Shown in pieces: positions 17,486 to 27,003 of a stretch of 64,000 bases of DNA; the first letter of the stretch is position 1; each line of letters opens with the position of its first letter. The translations under genes and the position numbers were made by a program. The stretch comes from Flagellimonas spongiicola (lineage in GTDB: Bacteria; Bacteroidota; Bacteroidia; Flavobacteriales; Flavobacteriaceae): positions 248,001-312,000 of the forward strand of contig NZ_JAMFMA010000003.1 of the NCBI RefSeq assembly GCF_023502425.1, in the 5' to 3' direction. Below the pieces are notes generated by a model that searched no databases, was not told the DNA's origin, and saw only the letters and a program-made list of their open reading frames with translations.

Positions 17486-18730
17486 ATGTTTGACATCGAA
17501 AGGTGGCAAGAAATTTTTGACACCATCCGCAAGAACAAATTGCGAACTTTCCTTACCGGGCTATCCGTGGCTTCGGGCATATTTATATTGGTAATTTTAT
17601 TGGGATTTGGCCAAGGCATGCGCAATGGCATTGAACACGAGTTCAAACAAGATGCTACCACCAGTATTTGGGCATGGCCAGAGATTACATCAAAAGCTTA
17701 CCAAGGTCTTAATCCAGGTAGGGTAATCCAATTCAAGAATACGGATTACGAAATGGCAGGCAGAATGTTCAAGGAAGATATTGAATATGAGTCTCCCCGA
17801 GTCTTTGTTCGCAGTGTAAATATTAATTACGGCAGTGAATCCCTCGTGTATGGCATCCGAGGCGTATCCCCAGAATTTCAATTCATTGAAGGTTTTTCCA
17901 CCGTAGAAGGTCGTTTTATCAATTATAAGGATGAAGTGTCTTTGGGTAAAGTGGCGGTTATCGGTAAAAAGATAAAGGAAGATGTATTCAAGGATGTGGA
18001 ATCACCAATCGGGGAAATCATAGACATTTCTGGAATCCGTTTTACTATAATTGGAGTGTTTAACGAGCAAAATGAAAGGGAAGAAGAAGTAATTTACATT
18101 CCAATATCTACTGCACAACGTGTTTTTAATGGTAACGACAGATTAGATACGATGTCCTACACCTTGCCTCCTGCTGAGAATTTTGACGAAGCTGTGGCAC
18201 AAGCCGTTAAATTCAAAGACAATCTCAGGGAATACTTAAAAAAAGAACATAAAGTAGCTCCGGATGATGAATCTGGTGTTCGTGTTTGGAGTGCGATGGA
18301 AGAAGCTAAGCGCTACTATGGCATAACCAACAATATGAAATTGTTCTTCTGGTTCGTGGGTGGTTGTACCATCATTGCCGGAGTTGTAGGCGTGAGTAAC
18401 ATTATGCTCATTGTTGTCAAGGAACGAACAAGGGAAATTGGAATACGGAAAGCACTGGGGGCCAAGCCATGGTCCATAGTGGGTATGATTCTTCACGAAT
18501 CCATTTTTGTGACTGCAATTTCAGGATTTGCCGGACTTATATTTAGTATGGCCCTATTGGAGTTTGTTGGACCCCATGTTCAAATTGAATATGTGAAGAA
18601 CCCGTCGGTAAATTTCAATGTTGCCTTTTCTACAGTAATGGTTTTGGTTGTGGCAGGTGCATTGGCAGGTTTGGTACCGGCATTACGGGCAACAAGGGTT
18701 CAAGTAATAGAATCCTTGAGAGACGAATAA
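17486..18730 (+). CDS. MacB-like ABC transporter permease 1
   Basis: A 414-residue permease starting MFDIERWQEIFDTI; a longer frame back to 17420 adds 22 residues not seen in its paralogues. Layout is one N-terminal membrane helix (about 20-45), a large periplasmic MacB-type domain (about 50-280) and three C-terminal helices with the cytoplasmic coupling segment VKERTREIGIRKALGA. Unlike Escherichia coli MacB, no ATPase is fused to it, so it needs a separate ATPase, most likely the one at 21257. MacB-type mechanotransmission pumps act on periplasmic substrates through an adaptor and a TolC channel. The substrate is unknown. Confidence 0.92.
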   Translation: MFDIERWQEIFDTIRKNKLRTFLTGLSVASGIFILVILLGFGQGMRNGIEHEFKQDATTSIWAWPEITSKAYQGLNPGRVIQFKNTDYEMAGRMFKEDIEYESPRVFVRSVNINYGSESLVYGIRGVSPEFQFIEGFSTVEGRFINYKDEVSLGKVAVIGKKIKEDVFKDVESPIGEIIDISGIRFTIIGVFNEQNEREEEVIYIPISTAQRVFNGNDRLDTMSYTLPPAENFDEAVAQAVKFKDNLREYLKKEHKVAPDDESGVRVWSAMEEAKRYYGITNNMKLFFWFVGGCTIIAGVVGVSNIMLIVVKERTREIGIRKALGAKPWSIVGMILHESIFVTAISGFAGLIFSMALLEFVGPHVQIEYVKNPSVNFNVAFSTVMVLVVAGALAGLVPALRATRVQVIESLRDE

Positions 18731-18752
18731 CAACCAATTAAACGCTAACAAA

Positions 18753-20012
18753 ATGTTCAACAGGGATAGATGGCGAGAAATATTGGAAGTACTGACCAGC
18801 AACGTGGGAAGAACCATTCTAACCGCATTTGGTGTGTGCTGGGGTATTTTCATTCTTATTGTGTTATTGGCTGCAGGCAAAGGATTTGAAAATGGCATCC
18901 GAGCGGATTTTGGGGATATCGCTACCAATACCATGTTCATGTGGACACGCAGGACTACCAAACCTTATGAAGGACTACCAAAAGATCGCAGCTTTGAGTT
19001 CAAAGTAAGTGATGTACAAGCCATTTGGGATAATGTTCCCAATCTTCGTTTTGTCTCTCCACGCAATCAGCTAGGTGGTTTTCGTGGTGGTGGTAATGTA
19101 ATACGAGGTATTCGGGTAGGTGCCTATAATGTGTATGGTGATTATCCTGAAATCATAAACCAGGATCCCATGTCGGTCACCTCAGGTAGGTTTATCAATC
19201 ATAATGATATAAAGGATAAACGAAAAGTAGCGGTCATAGGGCAAGGCGTAAAATCCGAGTTGTATGACAAAGACGAAGAAGTGCTAGGAAGTTATATTAA
19301 GATTCAAGGTGTGAATTTTATGGTTATCGGCACCTACAAGAAAAAGAACAACGACGGTGATGGTGAAGAAGCACAAAAGGAGATTTATGTGCCTTTTACT
19401 GCCTTTTCCCAGGCATTTAATAGAGGTGAAGATGTAGGTTGGATGGCAATTACCGCCCATGACGGAAGTTCCATTTCCGAATTGAAACACAATATCATCG
19501 ATGTGATGAAGACCCGACATAAAATTCACCCAGAAGATAAACGTGCTGTTGGGCATTTTGATCTTTACGAACAATTTAATCGGGTAGAAAGTTTGTTTGT
19601 AGGGCTCAAGGCCATTGCCTATCTGGTAGGAATTATGGTGCTACTCTCCGGAATCATTGGTGTGAGCAATATTATGCTCATTGTTGTTAAGGAGCGAACC
19701 AAGGAAATTGGCATCCGCCGTGCATTGGGCGAACAACCTTGGTCCATAAAAAAACAGATACTTATGGAATCAATTTTCTTGACCATTATTTCAGGGATGG
19801 CGGGAATTATATTTGGATCATTGGTCATTTACGGTATTAATTCCCTACTGGACAACACTGGTCCAGTGGACATGTTCGTAAACCCTAGTGTAAGCGTAAG
19901 TGTGGTAAGTGGGGCCATGATGATTTTAATAATTTCAGGGCTACTTGCAGGTTTTATACCGGCCAATAGTGCCATTAAGGTAAGACCCATAGAAGCCTTA
20001 AGAACGGAATAA
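18753..20012 (+). CDS. MacB-like ABC transporter permease 2
   Basis: A 419-residue paralogue of the preceding permease with the same layout: N-terminal MFNRDRWREILEVL, helix, periplasmic domain, then three C-terminal helices with VKERTKEIGIRRALGE and a conserved NPSV segment before the penultimate helix. The periplasmic domain differs more than the membrane parts, including a charged insert (KKKNNDGDGEEAQ, about residues 197-209). It probably pairs with permease 1 as a heterodimer, since the two genes are 22 bp apart and this two-permease block is repeated downstream. Confidence 0.92.
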   Translation: MFNRDRWREILEVLTSNVGRTILTAFGVCWGIFILIVLLAAGKGFENGIRADFGDIATNTMFMWTRRTTKPYEGLPKDRSFEFKVSDVQAIWDNVPNLRFVSPRNQLGGFRGGGNVIRGIRVGAYNVYGDYPEIINQDPMSVTSGRFINHNDIKDKRKVAVIGQGVKSELYDKDEEVLGSYIKIQGVNFMVIGTYKKKNNDGDGEEAQKEIYVPFTAFSQAFNRGEDVGWMAITAHDGSSISELKHNIIDVMKTRHKIHPEDKRAVGHFDLYEQFNRVESLFVGLKAIAYLVGIMVLLSGIIGVSNIMLIVVKERTKEIGIRRALGEQPWSIKKQILMESIFLTIISGMAGIIFGSLVIYGINSLLDNTGPVDMFVNPSVSVSVVSGAMMILIISGLLAGFIPANSAIKVRPIEALRTE

Positions 20013-20044
20013 GTCTAATTCAATCAATTAACTATAAAGTCAAA

Positions 20045-21157
20045 ATGAAAAAGTCAGTAACCATTATCATCTTATTACTCATTGTGGTAGTGTTTGGAGG
20101 TTCAATGTATTACCTCTATCAAAAGAATTCTGAAGACCCTGTGGTTTATGAAACTGAGAAACCATCAAAACAAAACATTGTAAAGAAAGCAGTGGCTACC
20201 GGAAGCATTCTTCCTTTGGAAGAGGTATTGATCAAACCAAACATTTCGGGAGTTATCGAAGAAATCTATGTGGAAGGCGGGGACTACGTAAAATCTGGGG
20301 ATCTATTGGCCAAAATCAAGGTGGTGCCAAATTTAAACGCATTGAACGATGCTAGAAATGCCATTGATGAGGCCAAAATCAATTTGGATGACCAACGCAG
20401 AAATTATGAGCGACAAAGCTCGCTGTTTGGTAAGGGTGTAATTTCTAAAGCAGATTTAGAGCGTGCGCAAGTAGCATTTGATCAAGCGAAACAGGCCTAT
20501 GGCGCAGCAAACAAAAGATTTGATATTGTAAAAACAGGAACAACCCGAGGGTTGAGCAATGCAGCTAATACTTTGATCAAATCAACTGTAAGTGGTATGG
20601 TTCTGGAAGTACCTGTAGAAGTGGGTAACCAAGTAATTGAGAGTAACAATTTTAATGAAGGAACTACTATAGCTGCAGTTGCAGATGTTGAAAAAATGAT
20701 TTTTGAAGGAAAGGTGGATGAATCCGAAGTAGGTAAAATCAAAGAAGACCTTCCATTGGAAATAACAGTAGGTGCCATTGAAAATCAGGTTTTTGATGCC
20801 GTCCTGGATTATATCGCGCCTAAAGGAAAAGAAGAAAATGGAGCCATACAATTTGAAATAAAAGGAACCCTCAAAAAACGGGATTCCGTGTTTATACGGG
20901 CTGGTTTAAGTGCGAACGCCTCAATTATATTGGCAAGGGCTGATGATGTCATCGCATTGAAGGAAGCATTAGTGCAGTTTGATGGAGAAACCAAAGAACC
21001 TTATGTGGAAATAGAGACTGCAGATCAACAATTTGAACGCAAAGATGTAGAATTGGGAATTAGTGATGGTATCTTCGTGGAAGTCAAATCCGGGCTCTCG
21101 GCAGATGATAAAGTCAAGGTTTGGAACGCAGTTGAAGACGAAGAAAACGCCAATTAA
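20045..21157 (+). CDS. MacA/HlyD-like periplasmic adaptor 1
   Basis: A 370-residue membrane-fusion protein: N-terminal membrane helix (about 5-25), a biotinyl-lipoyl half (KPNISGVIEEIYVEGGDYVKSG), an alpha-helical hairpin (about 97-150), the second lipoyl half (VSGMVLEVPVEVGNQV) and a beta-barrel plus membrane-proximal domain. It bridges inner-membrane permeases and the outer-membrane channel. Closely similar to adaptor 2 at 24481 (same length; both contain DGIFVEV/DGIDVEI and DKVKVWN near the end). Confidence 0.93.
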   Translation: MKKSVTIIILLLIVVVFGGSMYYLYQKNSEDPVVYETEKPSKQNIVKKAVATGSILPLEEVLIKPNISGVIEEIYVEGGDYVKSGDLLAKIKVVPNLNALNDARNAIDEAKINLDDQRRNYERQSSLFGKGVISKADLERAQVAFDQAKQAYGAANKRFDIVKTGTTRGLSNAANTLIKSTVSGMVLEVPVEVGNQVIESNNFNEGTTIAAVADVEKMIFEGKVDESEVGKIKEDLPLEITVGAIENQVFDAVLDYIAPKGKEENGAIQFEIKGTLKKRDSVFIRAGLSANASIILARADDVIALKEALVQFDGETKEPYVEIETADQQFERKDVELGISDGIFVEVKSGLSADDKVKVWNAVEDEENAN

Positions 21158-21184
21158 TACCTGATTCAAAAAAAATTAAAAATT

Positions 21185-21230
21185 CTTGTAACAATTCAGG
21201 CACTTAATAGTCCTATTACAAGAGTTACAA
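21185..21230. promoter_or_regulatory. Inverted repeats before the ATPase gene
   Basis: CTTGTAA (21185-21191) and TTACAAG (21216-21222) form an inverted repeat, and TTGTAAC (21186-21192) pairs similarly with GTTACAA (21224-21230). They lie in the 99-bp gap between the first adaptor and the ATPase, the longest gap in the cluster, and may mark a second transcription start or an operator. Confidence 0.25.
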
Positions 21231-21256
21231 TCCCTTAGATCAAAGATTAACCAATC

Positions 21257-21958
21257 ATGATAGAAATTAAAGACCTTCACAAATCCTATAGGATGGGAAG
21301 CAATTCCCTTCACGTATTAAAGGGAATCAATTTTACAGCAGAAGAAGGTGAGCTTGTCGCAATTATGGGATCCTCTGGCTCTGGTAAATCCACCTTACTT
21401 AATATTTTGGGTATGTTGGATTTGGCCGACAGTGGCGAATATACCTTGGACAATGTTCCGATCAAGGATTTGAGCGAAACAAAAGCGGCACAGTATCGAA
21501 ACAAATTTTTGGGATTCATCTTCCAATCCTTTAACCTGATCAATTATAAATCAGCTTTGGAAAATGTTGCCTTGCCCCTATACTATCAAAAGGTAGGAAG
21601 GAAAGAGCGGCAGGAAAAAGCACTTAATTATTTGGAAAGAGTAGGTTTAAAGGAATGGGCTACGCATTTGCCAAGTGAACTTTCTGGTGGTCAAAAACAA
21701 AGGGTGGCCATAGCAAGGGCAATGGCGGCCGAACCGAAAGTACTATTGGCGGATGAGCCAACAGGAGCATTGGATAGTAAAACCTCCTATGAGGTGATGG
21801 ATTTGATCCAAAAAATAAACGACGAAGGCAATACCATATTGGTAGTGACACACGAGGAAGACATTGCTCATATGTGCAAGCGAATTGTGCATTTAAAGGA
21901 TGGCGTTATCGTGGAAGATAAAAAAATAGAACAAGTAAGGGCCCAACAATATGTTTGA
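21257..21958 (+). CDS. MacB/LolD-type ABC transporter ATP-binding protein
   Basis: A 233-residue nucleotide-binding protein with every catalytic element: Walker A GSSGSGKS (38-45), signature LSGGQ (142-146), Walker B VLLADEP with Asp166 and Glu167, and the switch His199. It belongs to the MacB/LolD/FtsE group that partners with four-helix permeases. It is the only ATPase in an eight-gene cluster with four permeases, so it presumably powers both permease pairs. It overlaps permease 3 by 8 bases, indicating translational coupling with that one. Confidence 0.95.
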   Translation: MIEIKDLHKSYRMGSNSLHVLKGINFTAEEGELVAIMGSSGSGKSTLLNILGMLDLADSGEYTLDNVPIKDLSETKAAQYRNKFLGFIFQSFNLINYKSALENVALPLYYQKVGRKERQEKALNYLERVGLKEWATHLPSELSGGQKQRVAIARAMAAEPKVLLADEPTGALDSKTSYEVMDLIQKINDEGNTILVVTHEEDIAHMCKRIVHLKDGVIVEDKKIEQVRAQQYV

Positions 21959-23180
21959 TCGGGATATTTGGCAAGAAATTTTCCATACCCTCAGGAACAA
22001 CAAATTGAGGACATTCCTCACCGGTTTTTCCGTAGGGTGGGCTATTTTCATATTGGTAATGCTACTGGCTTCAGTTAACGGAATGCAGAATGGATTCACC
22101 AATCAGTTCAATGACGATGCCACCAACTCCATTTTTATTCGACCCGGAACTACAGCAGAGGCATATGGTGGTTTTGAAGCAGGAAGACGTATCCAACTCA
22201 AAAATGATGACTACGAATACCTTAAAAGTAGTTTTCCTAAAGATATAGAGTACATCAGCTCCCGTTATTTCACCGGAACAACGGCGCGCTATAAAGCAGA
22301 AACAGGGTCTTATTCCGTGCAAGCGGTTCACCCGGATCATCAAATCATTGAAAAAACTTTGATTACAGAAGGACGGTTTTTCAACGATGCGGATGTGCAA
22401 AACCGAGCCAAAGTTGCCGTATTGGGTAGAAAGGTAGCAGAAGATTTGTTCAAGGACGAGGAGCCCCTAGGGAAATTTGTAGAATTCAATGGATTACCCT
22501 TTAGGGTAATTGGAATTTTTACGGATGATGGGGATGACAATGCAGAACGAAGGATTTATGCGCCAATTACCACCTATCAAAGAATCTATGGCAACACCAA
22601 TATCATCAATCAAGTGGTGTTGACCTATAACCCAACATATGATTTGACACGAGCTTTGGAATTTTCTGGGAAATTGGAAGATTTGATGAAGCGTAGACAT
22701 AAAGTTGCTCCAGAGGACCAGGCCGGTATCAATGTTTGGAATTATGCGGAAGCTTTTGATAATATTAGCAGTTTTACCACAGTGTTAAGCGCTATCAGTA
22801 TCGGTGTTGGCTTTTTAATATTGATTGCTGGTATTGTTGGTATTGGGAATATAATGGTGTTCACAATCAAGGAAAGAACAAAGGAAATTGGAGTGCGCAA
22901 GGCCTTGGGCGCCCAACCAAAGCAAATTATCAATCTTGTACTCTTAGAGTCGGTTTTCATTACGGCTATTTCCGGATTCATAGGTCTGATATTTGCTTGG
23001 ATCATATTGTCCGTAATAGGCCCTACTATAGATACTCCGGCATTTTCAAATCCGTCGGTTAGCTTGTCAACTGTAATAACAGCAACCATTATTTTAATTG
23101 TTGCAGGTGTTTTGGCAGGATTGATTCCCGCAATTAAAGCGGCAAATGTAAAACCCATTGTGGCACTAAGTGATAAATAA
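21951..23180 (+). CDS. MacB-like ABC transporter permease 3
   Basis: A 409-residue permease, paralogous to permease 1 (both open with MFDxxxWQEIFxTxRxNKLRTFLTG) and with the coupling segment IKERTKEIGVRKALGA and the NPSV segment near residue 360. One N-terminal and three C-terminal membrane helices surround a periplasmic MacB domain. It starts inside the end of the ATPase gene and is 2 bp from permease 4, so the second block is ATPase-permease-permease-adaptor-channel. Confidence 0.92.
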   Translation: MFDRDIWQEIFHTLRNNKLRTFLTGFSVGWAIFILVMLLASVNGMQNGFTNQFNDDATNSIFIRPGTTAEAYGGFEAGRRIQLKNDDYEYLKSSFPKDIEYISSRYFTGTTARYKAETGSYSVQAVHPDHQIIEKTLITEGRFFNDADVQNRAKVAVLGRKVAEDLFKDEEPLGKFVEFNGLPFRVIGIFTDDGDDNAERRIYAPITTYQRIYGNTNIINQVVLTYNPTYDLTRALEFSGKLEDLMKRRHKVAPEDQAGINVWNYAEAFDNISSFTTVLSAISIGVGFLILIAGIVGIGNIMVFTIKERTKEIGVRKALGAQPKQIINLVLLESVFITAISGFIGLIFAWIILSVIGPTIDTPAFSNPSVSLSTVITATIILIVAGVLAGLIPAIKAANVKPIVALSDK

Positions 23181-23182
23181 TT

Positions 23183-24439
23183 ATGTGGTTATTCGATAGA
23201 GATTTATGGATTGAAGTATTCCACACCTTGGGAAAGAATATGTTCCGCACTTTCTTGACCATGTTGGGTGTCATTTTCGCAATGGTAATTCTGGTATTGC
23301 TGCTAGGTTCCTCTAACGGGATGAGTAATGGTTTTGATAAGATTTTTGCAGGTACTGCCTCCAATAGTTTATTTGTATGGGGTCAATCCACATCTGAACC
23401 GTATAAAGGTTTTGAACGTGGCAGACGTATCCGCTATAAAATTGAGGATGCTGAAATTTTAAAGCGTGAAATTCCAGAGATTGAAGTTTTGGCACCAAGA
23501 ATTGAATTGGGGGGACACCGTGATGTGGTTACCGTTTATAGAAATGGTCAAACTAGTGGTTCCTCGGTTTATGGGGATTATCCCGAAATTGATAATATCA
23601 CCAAAAAGAAGTTGGTTGAAGGTCGGTTTTTAAACCAAACGGATATCGATGACTCCAAAAAGGTATGCGTAATTGGAGAGGAAACCTACAAACTTCTTTT
23701 TGAAAAAGGAGAAGATGCGATTGGACAGGATATTCGAATCAATGGGGTTTTCTTTTCCGTAGTGGGAATTTATAAACCTAACAACAATATTAATATTGAC
23801 GGTGAAAATGCGGTGTTCATTCCCTTTACCACTTTCCAGAAAGCATTTAACACGGGAGATCGCATGGGCTGGATGGCCATTGCTGTTGAACCTAACACTA
23901 AAGTCACCATTGTTGAGAGTAGGATTAAGGATATCTTAAAGAACAAATACGATATCCATCCAGATGATGAACGGGCCATTGGTAGTTTTGATATGTCAGA
24001 GATATTCAACAATATTTCGGCTTTTACCACGGTATTGAAAGGCTTTTCCTTTTTTGTAGGGATTTTTACGCTGCTCGCTGGTGTAATTGCCATTAGTAAT
24101 ATTCTTTTAATTACCGTAAAAGAGCGTACAAAGGAAATTGGGGTAAGACGTGCCTTGGGAGCAACTCCCCGTGTAGTAAGACGTCAAATTGTTGTAGAAG
24201 CTATTGTCTTGACCGCTTTTGCTGGATTGATAGGATTTGCTATTTCAGTAGGTATTCTTGCCTTTTTGGATTCGATGTGGGGTAGTGGAGAAGACTTCCC
24301 ATTTGTAAAACCAATGGTGAGCGTACCTCAGTTTACGGTTTCCTTCTTTCTGATGGTAAGTTTGAGTCTGCTTATTGGAATGATTCCAGCAAACAGAGCC
24401 GTAAAAGTTAGGCCAATTGAAGCACTACGAGAAGAATAA
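23183..24439 (+). CDS. MacB-like ABC transporter permease 4
   Basis: A 418-residue permease most like permease 2 (both share a GDYPEI segment in the periplasmic domain and a related ending in RPIEALR). Coupling segment is VKERTKEIGVRRALGA; the NPSV segment has drifted to KPMVSV. No fused ATPase. The likeness of 1 to 3 and 2 to 4 indicates that a two-permease-plus-adaptor block was duplicated. Confidence 0.92.
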   Translation: MWLFDRDLWIEVFHTLGKNMFRTFLTMLGVIFAMVILVLLLGSSNGMSNGFDKIFAGTASNSLFVWGQSTSEPYKGFERGRRIRYKIEDAEILKREIPEIEVLAPRIELGGHRDVVTVYRNGQTSGSSVYGDYPEIDNITKKKLVEGRFLNQTDIDDSKKVCVIGEETYKLLFEKGEDAIGQDIRINGVFFSVVGIYKPNNNINIDGENAVFIPFTTFQKAFNTGDRMGWMAIAVEPNTKVTIVESRIKDILKNKYDIHPDDERAIGSFDMSEIFNNISAFTTVLKGFSFFVGIFTLLAGVIAISNILLITVKERTKEIGVRRALGATPRVVRRQIVVEAIVLTAFAGLIGFAISVGILAFLDSMWGSGEDFPFVKPMVSVPQFTVSFFLMVSLSLLIGMIPANRAVKVRPIEALREE

Positions 24440-24480
24440 CGAAAAACAAAAATTAAATAACAACGATCAAATAAATAAAA

Positions 24481-25593
24481 ATGAATAAGTACGTAAAATA
24501 CGGGTTAATCACGGTTGTAATAATCGGTATTCTAGCTGCTACCGTCTATTTTTTGAAACAAAATAGCGAACCGACCCAGATTTATGAAACCGAGTCTTTG
24601 GAGCGAAAGGATATCGTGAACAAAGTTATTGTAACCGGTAAGGTTATTCCAGAGGATGAAATCAATATTAAGCCACAGATTTCTGGAATCATTGATAAAA
24701 TTTACTTGGATGAAGGTGTCGAAGTAAAGGCTGGGGACTTAATTGCGGTCATTAAGGTTGTTCCCAATGAGCAATCCTTGAATCAGGCAGCAGGTCGTGT
24801 TAGAAATGCAGAATTGGCGCTTAACAATGCCAAAATCGAGTATGATAGGAATAAGGCACTGTTTGACAAAGGAGTGATTTCAAGTCAGGATTTCAACAAC
24901 CAACAACTAACATACGACCAGGCAATACAGGAGTTGAAAAATTCCCGTGCTGATTACCAAATCATCCGTAAGGGTTCGGCTGGTGGCTCTTCTAGTGCCA
25001 ACACGAATATTCGTGCAACGGTATCCGGAACTATATTGGAGATTCCAGTGGAAGAAGGAGATCAGGTAATTCAAAGTAACAACTTCAATGACGGTACTAC
25101 AATCGCCACTATCGCTGATATGAACAAAATGATCTTTGAAGGCGAAGTGGATGAAGCTGAAGTTGGAAAGTTACATGTTGGTATGCCGTTGGAAATCAGT
25201 CTAGGTGCCTTGGAAAAAAACAAGTTTGACGCTGAGTTGAAATTCATTGCTCCAAAAGGTGTAGAGGAAGAAGGTGCAGTCCAATTTAAAATAGAAGGAG
25301 ATTTAGTAGTAAACGACAGCACTTATGTAAGAGCCGGATATAGTGCAAATGCCTCTATTGTTTTGGAAGAGAAAAAGGATGTATTGGCATTGAAGGAAGC
25401 ATTACTTCAATTTGATAAGGAATCTGAAAAACCTTATGTGGAAGTGGAAACTGGTGAAAACGAATTTGAACGCAAGGAATTGGAACTGGGTGTAAGCGAT
25501 GGTATCGATGTGGAAATCGTATCAGGACTTGACGAAGGTGACAAAGTCAAGGTTTGGAACAAATTGGAGAAGAAGGAAGATGATGATTCATAA
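24481..25593 (+). CDS. MacA/HlyD-like periplasmic adaptor 2
   Basis: A 370-residue membrane-fusion protein with an N-terminal helix (about 7-25), split lipoyl domain (KPQISGIIDKIYLDEGVEVK and SGTILEIPVEEGDQV), helical hairpin (about 97-150) and barrel domain. It has the same length and domain boundaries as adaptor 1 and is clearly its paralogue. It is followed 45 bp downstream by the TolC-family gene, the expected partner. Confidence 0.93.
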   Translation: MNKYVKYGLITVVIIGILAATVYFLKQNSEPTQIYETESLERKDIVNKVIVTGKVIPEDEINIKPQISGIIDKIYLDEGVEVKAGDLIAVIKVVPNEQSLNQAAGRVRNAELALNNAKIEYDRNKALFDKGVISSQDFNNQQLTYDQAIQELKNSRADYQIIRKGSAGGSSSANTNIRATVSGTILEIPVEEGDQVIQSNNFNDGTTIATIADMNKMIFEGEVDEAEVGKLHVGMPLEISLGALEKNKFDAELKFIAPKGVEEEGAVQFKIEGDLVVNDSTYVRAGYSANASIVLEEKKDVLALKEALLQFDKESEKPYVEVETGENEFERKELELGVSDGIDVEIVSGLDEGDKVKVWNKLEKKEDDDS

Positions 25594-25637
25594 GTGTAGC
25601 CAACCCATATTCATCAATCTGAAAAATCAAAAAACAA

Positions 25638-26987
25638 ATGAAATTTAAGATCACATTGCTCATGGTACTGGGAACAGTACTAATGACCAACGCGCAAATG
25701 AAAAAGTGGACCTTGGAAGAATGTGTCACATTTGCCGTAGAGAATAACTTGACCATAGAACAGTTTGAGCTGGATTTGGAAAATGCGAAAATTGATAAAT
25801 CCGATGCCATTGGTAACATGTTGCCAAACTTGAATGGTACTACTACGATTTCGAGCAATACAGGATTCTCCATTAATCCAACCAATAACTTACCGACAAA
25901 TAGCACCGCGTTTAACGTGAATGGTAACGTAAGCTCTAATGTTACTTTATTTGATGGACTGCGTAATCTTAGGCAGCTAAATCGTGCGAAGATGAATGCA
26001 ATAGCCAATCAATACCGATTGGATGATTTAAAGGATGATATCAAATTAAGTGTCGCCAACGCTTATTTGGGGGTTATTTCTAACAAAGAACAATTGAGGA
26101 CGTTCAGAGCACAGTATGCGGTTACGGAGCAAGACCTGAAGAGAACAAAGGAATTGGTTGAATCCGGGGTTGTGCCTAGAGGCGACTTATTGGAAATTGA
26201 GGCAACTGCCGCAGATCAAGAACAACAAATTGTAAATGGGGAAAGTTTGGTATTGATTTCGAGGATAAATTTGGCTCAGCTGCTACAGATTACGGACTAT
26301 GAAAATTTTGATGTAGCTGACGCAGAGTATCAAATTCCTCCGTCGGATATATTGAATAATTCAGCAAAGGTAATTTTTGACAAGGCACTTAGCTTTAGGA
26401 ATGATATCAAATTCTCGGAGTCCAATGTGAAATTGGCAGAGGAAGACCTGAAAATTGCTAAAGGTGCTTATTCCCCGACCTTATCTGCATTTTTTCAATA
26501 TGGTACTAGATATTCAGATGTGACACAAATACCTGATGGAAATGGTGTGCCATTTACACCAAACTTTACAGATCAGTTATGGATATTCGACGGTATCTCA
26601 TATGGTGCACAATTAAATGTTCCAATTTTCAATGGTTGGAGCACTCGGAACAATGTGAAGCGTTCCCAAATCAGTTTGCAGAAGGCTAAACTTCAGTTTG
26701 AGCAGGATAAATTGGATTTAGAAACCAATATCCAGCAGGCTTATGTGGATGTGACCACATTTTACAAGGCTTATGAAGCTGCCGAAAAAACCTTGGAAGC
26801 GCGAAGACTTGCTTACGATTATGCTAAAGAACGATTCAATGTCGGTTTGATGAATGCCTTTGATTTCAGTCAAGCACAATCAAGGGTCGACAATGCAGAA
26901 GCATCCGTAATCAGGACAAAGTACGATTACATTTTCCGTTTGAAGATATTGGAATTCTATTTTGGGATACCAATTTCACTAAACTAG
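25638..26987 (+). CDS. TolC-family outer-membrane channel
   Basis: A 449-residue protein with a signal peptide (MKFKITLLMVLGTVLMTNAQ) and the two internally related halves of TolC proteins, including the LEECVTFAVENNLTI start of the first helix pair and the ARRLAYDYAKERFNVGLMNAFDF helix before the end. It forms a trimeric barrel and periplasmic tunnel. One channel gene serves the whole cluster, so both adaptors would have to share it or one uses a channel encoded elsewhere. Confidence 0.94.
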   Translation: MKFKITLLMVLGTVLMTNAQMKKWTLEECVTFAVENNLTIEQFELDLENAKIDKSDAIGNMLPNLNGTTTISSNTGFSINPTNNLPTNSTAFNVNGNVSSNVTLFDGLRNLRQLNRAKMNAIANQYRLDDLKDDIKLSVANAYLGVISNKEQLRTFRAQYAVTEQDLKRTKELVESGVVPRGDLLEIEATAADQEQQIVNGESLVLISRINLAQLLQITDYENFDVADAEYQIPPSDILNNSAKVIFDKALSFRNDIKFSESNVKLAEEDLKIAKGAYSPTLSAFFQYGTRYSDVTQIPDGNGVPFTPNFTDQLWIFDGISYGAQLNVPIFNGWSTRNNVKRSQISLQKAKLQFEQDKLDLETNIQQAYVDVTTFYKAYEAAEKTLEARRLAYDYAKERFNVGLMNAFDFSQAQSRVDNAEASVIRTKYDYIFRLKILEFYFGIPISLN

Positions 26988-26995
26988 TATCTTTG
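26988..26995 (+). promoter_or_regulatory. -7 element of a tsaB promoter
   Basis: TATCTTTG begins at the base after the TolC stop codon and lies 9 bases before the tsaB ATG at 27004. A TTG at 26962-26964 is 23 bases upstream. If used, the transcript would be leaderless or nearly so. The stretch TTTGTGGCCGCtATGG is almost identical to that at the tetR start (49128-49143). Confidence 0.5.
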
Positions 26996-27003
26996 TGGCC
27001 GCT

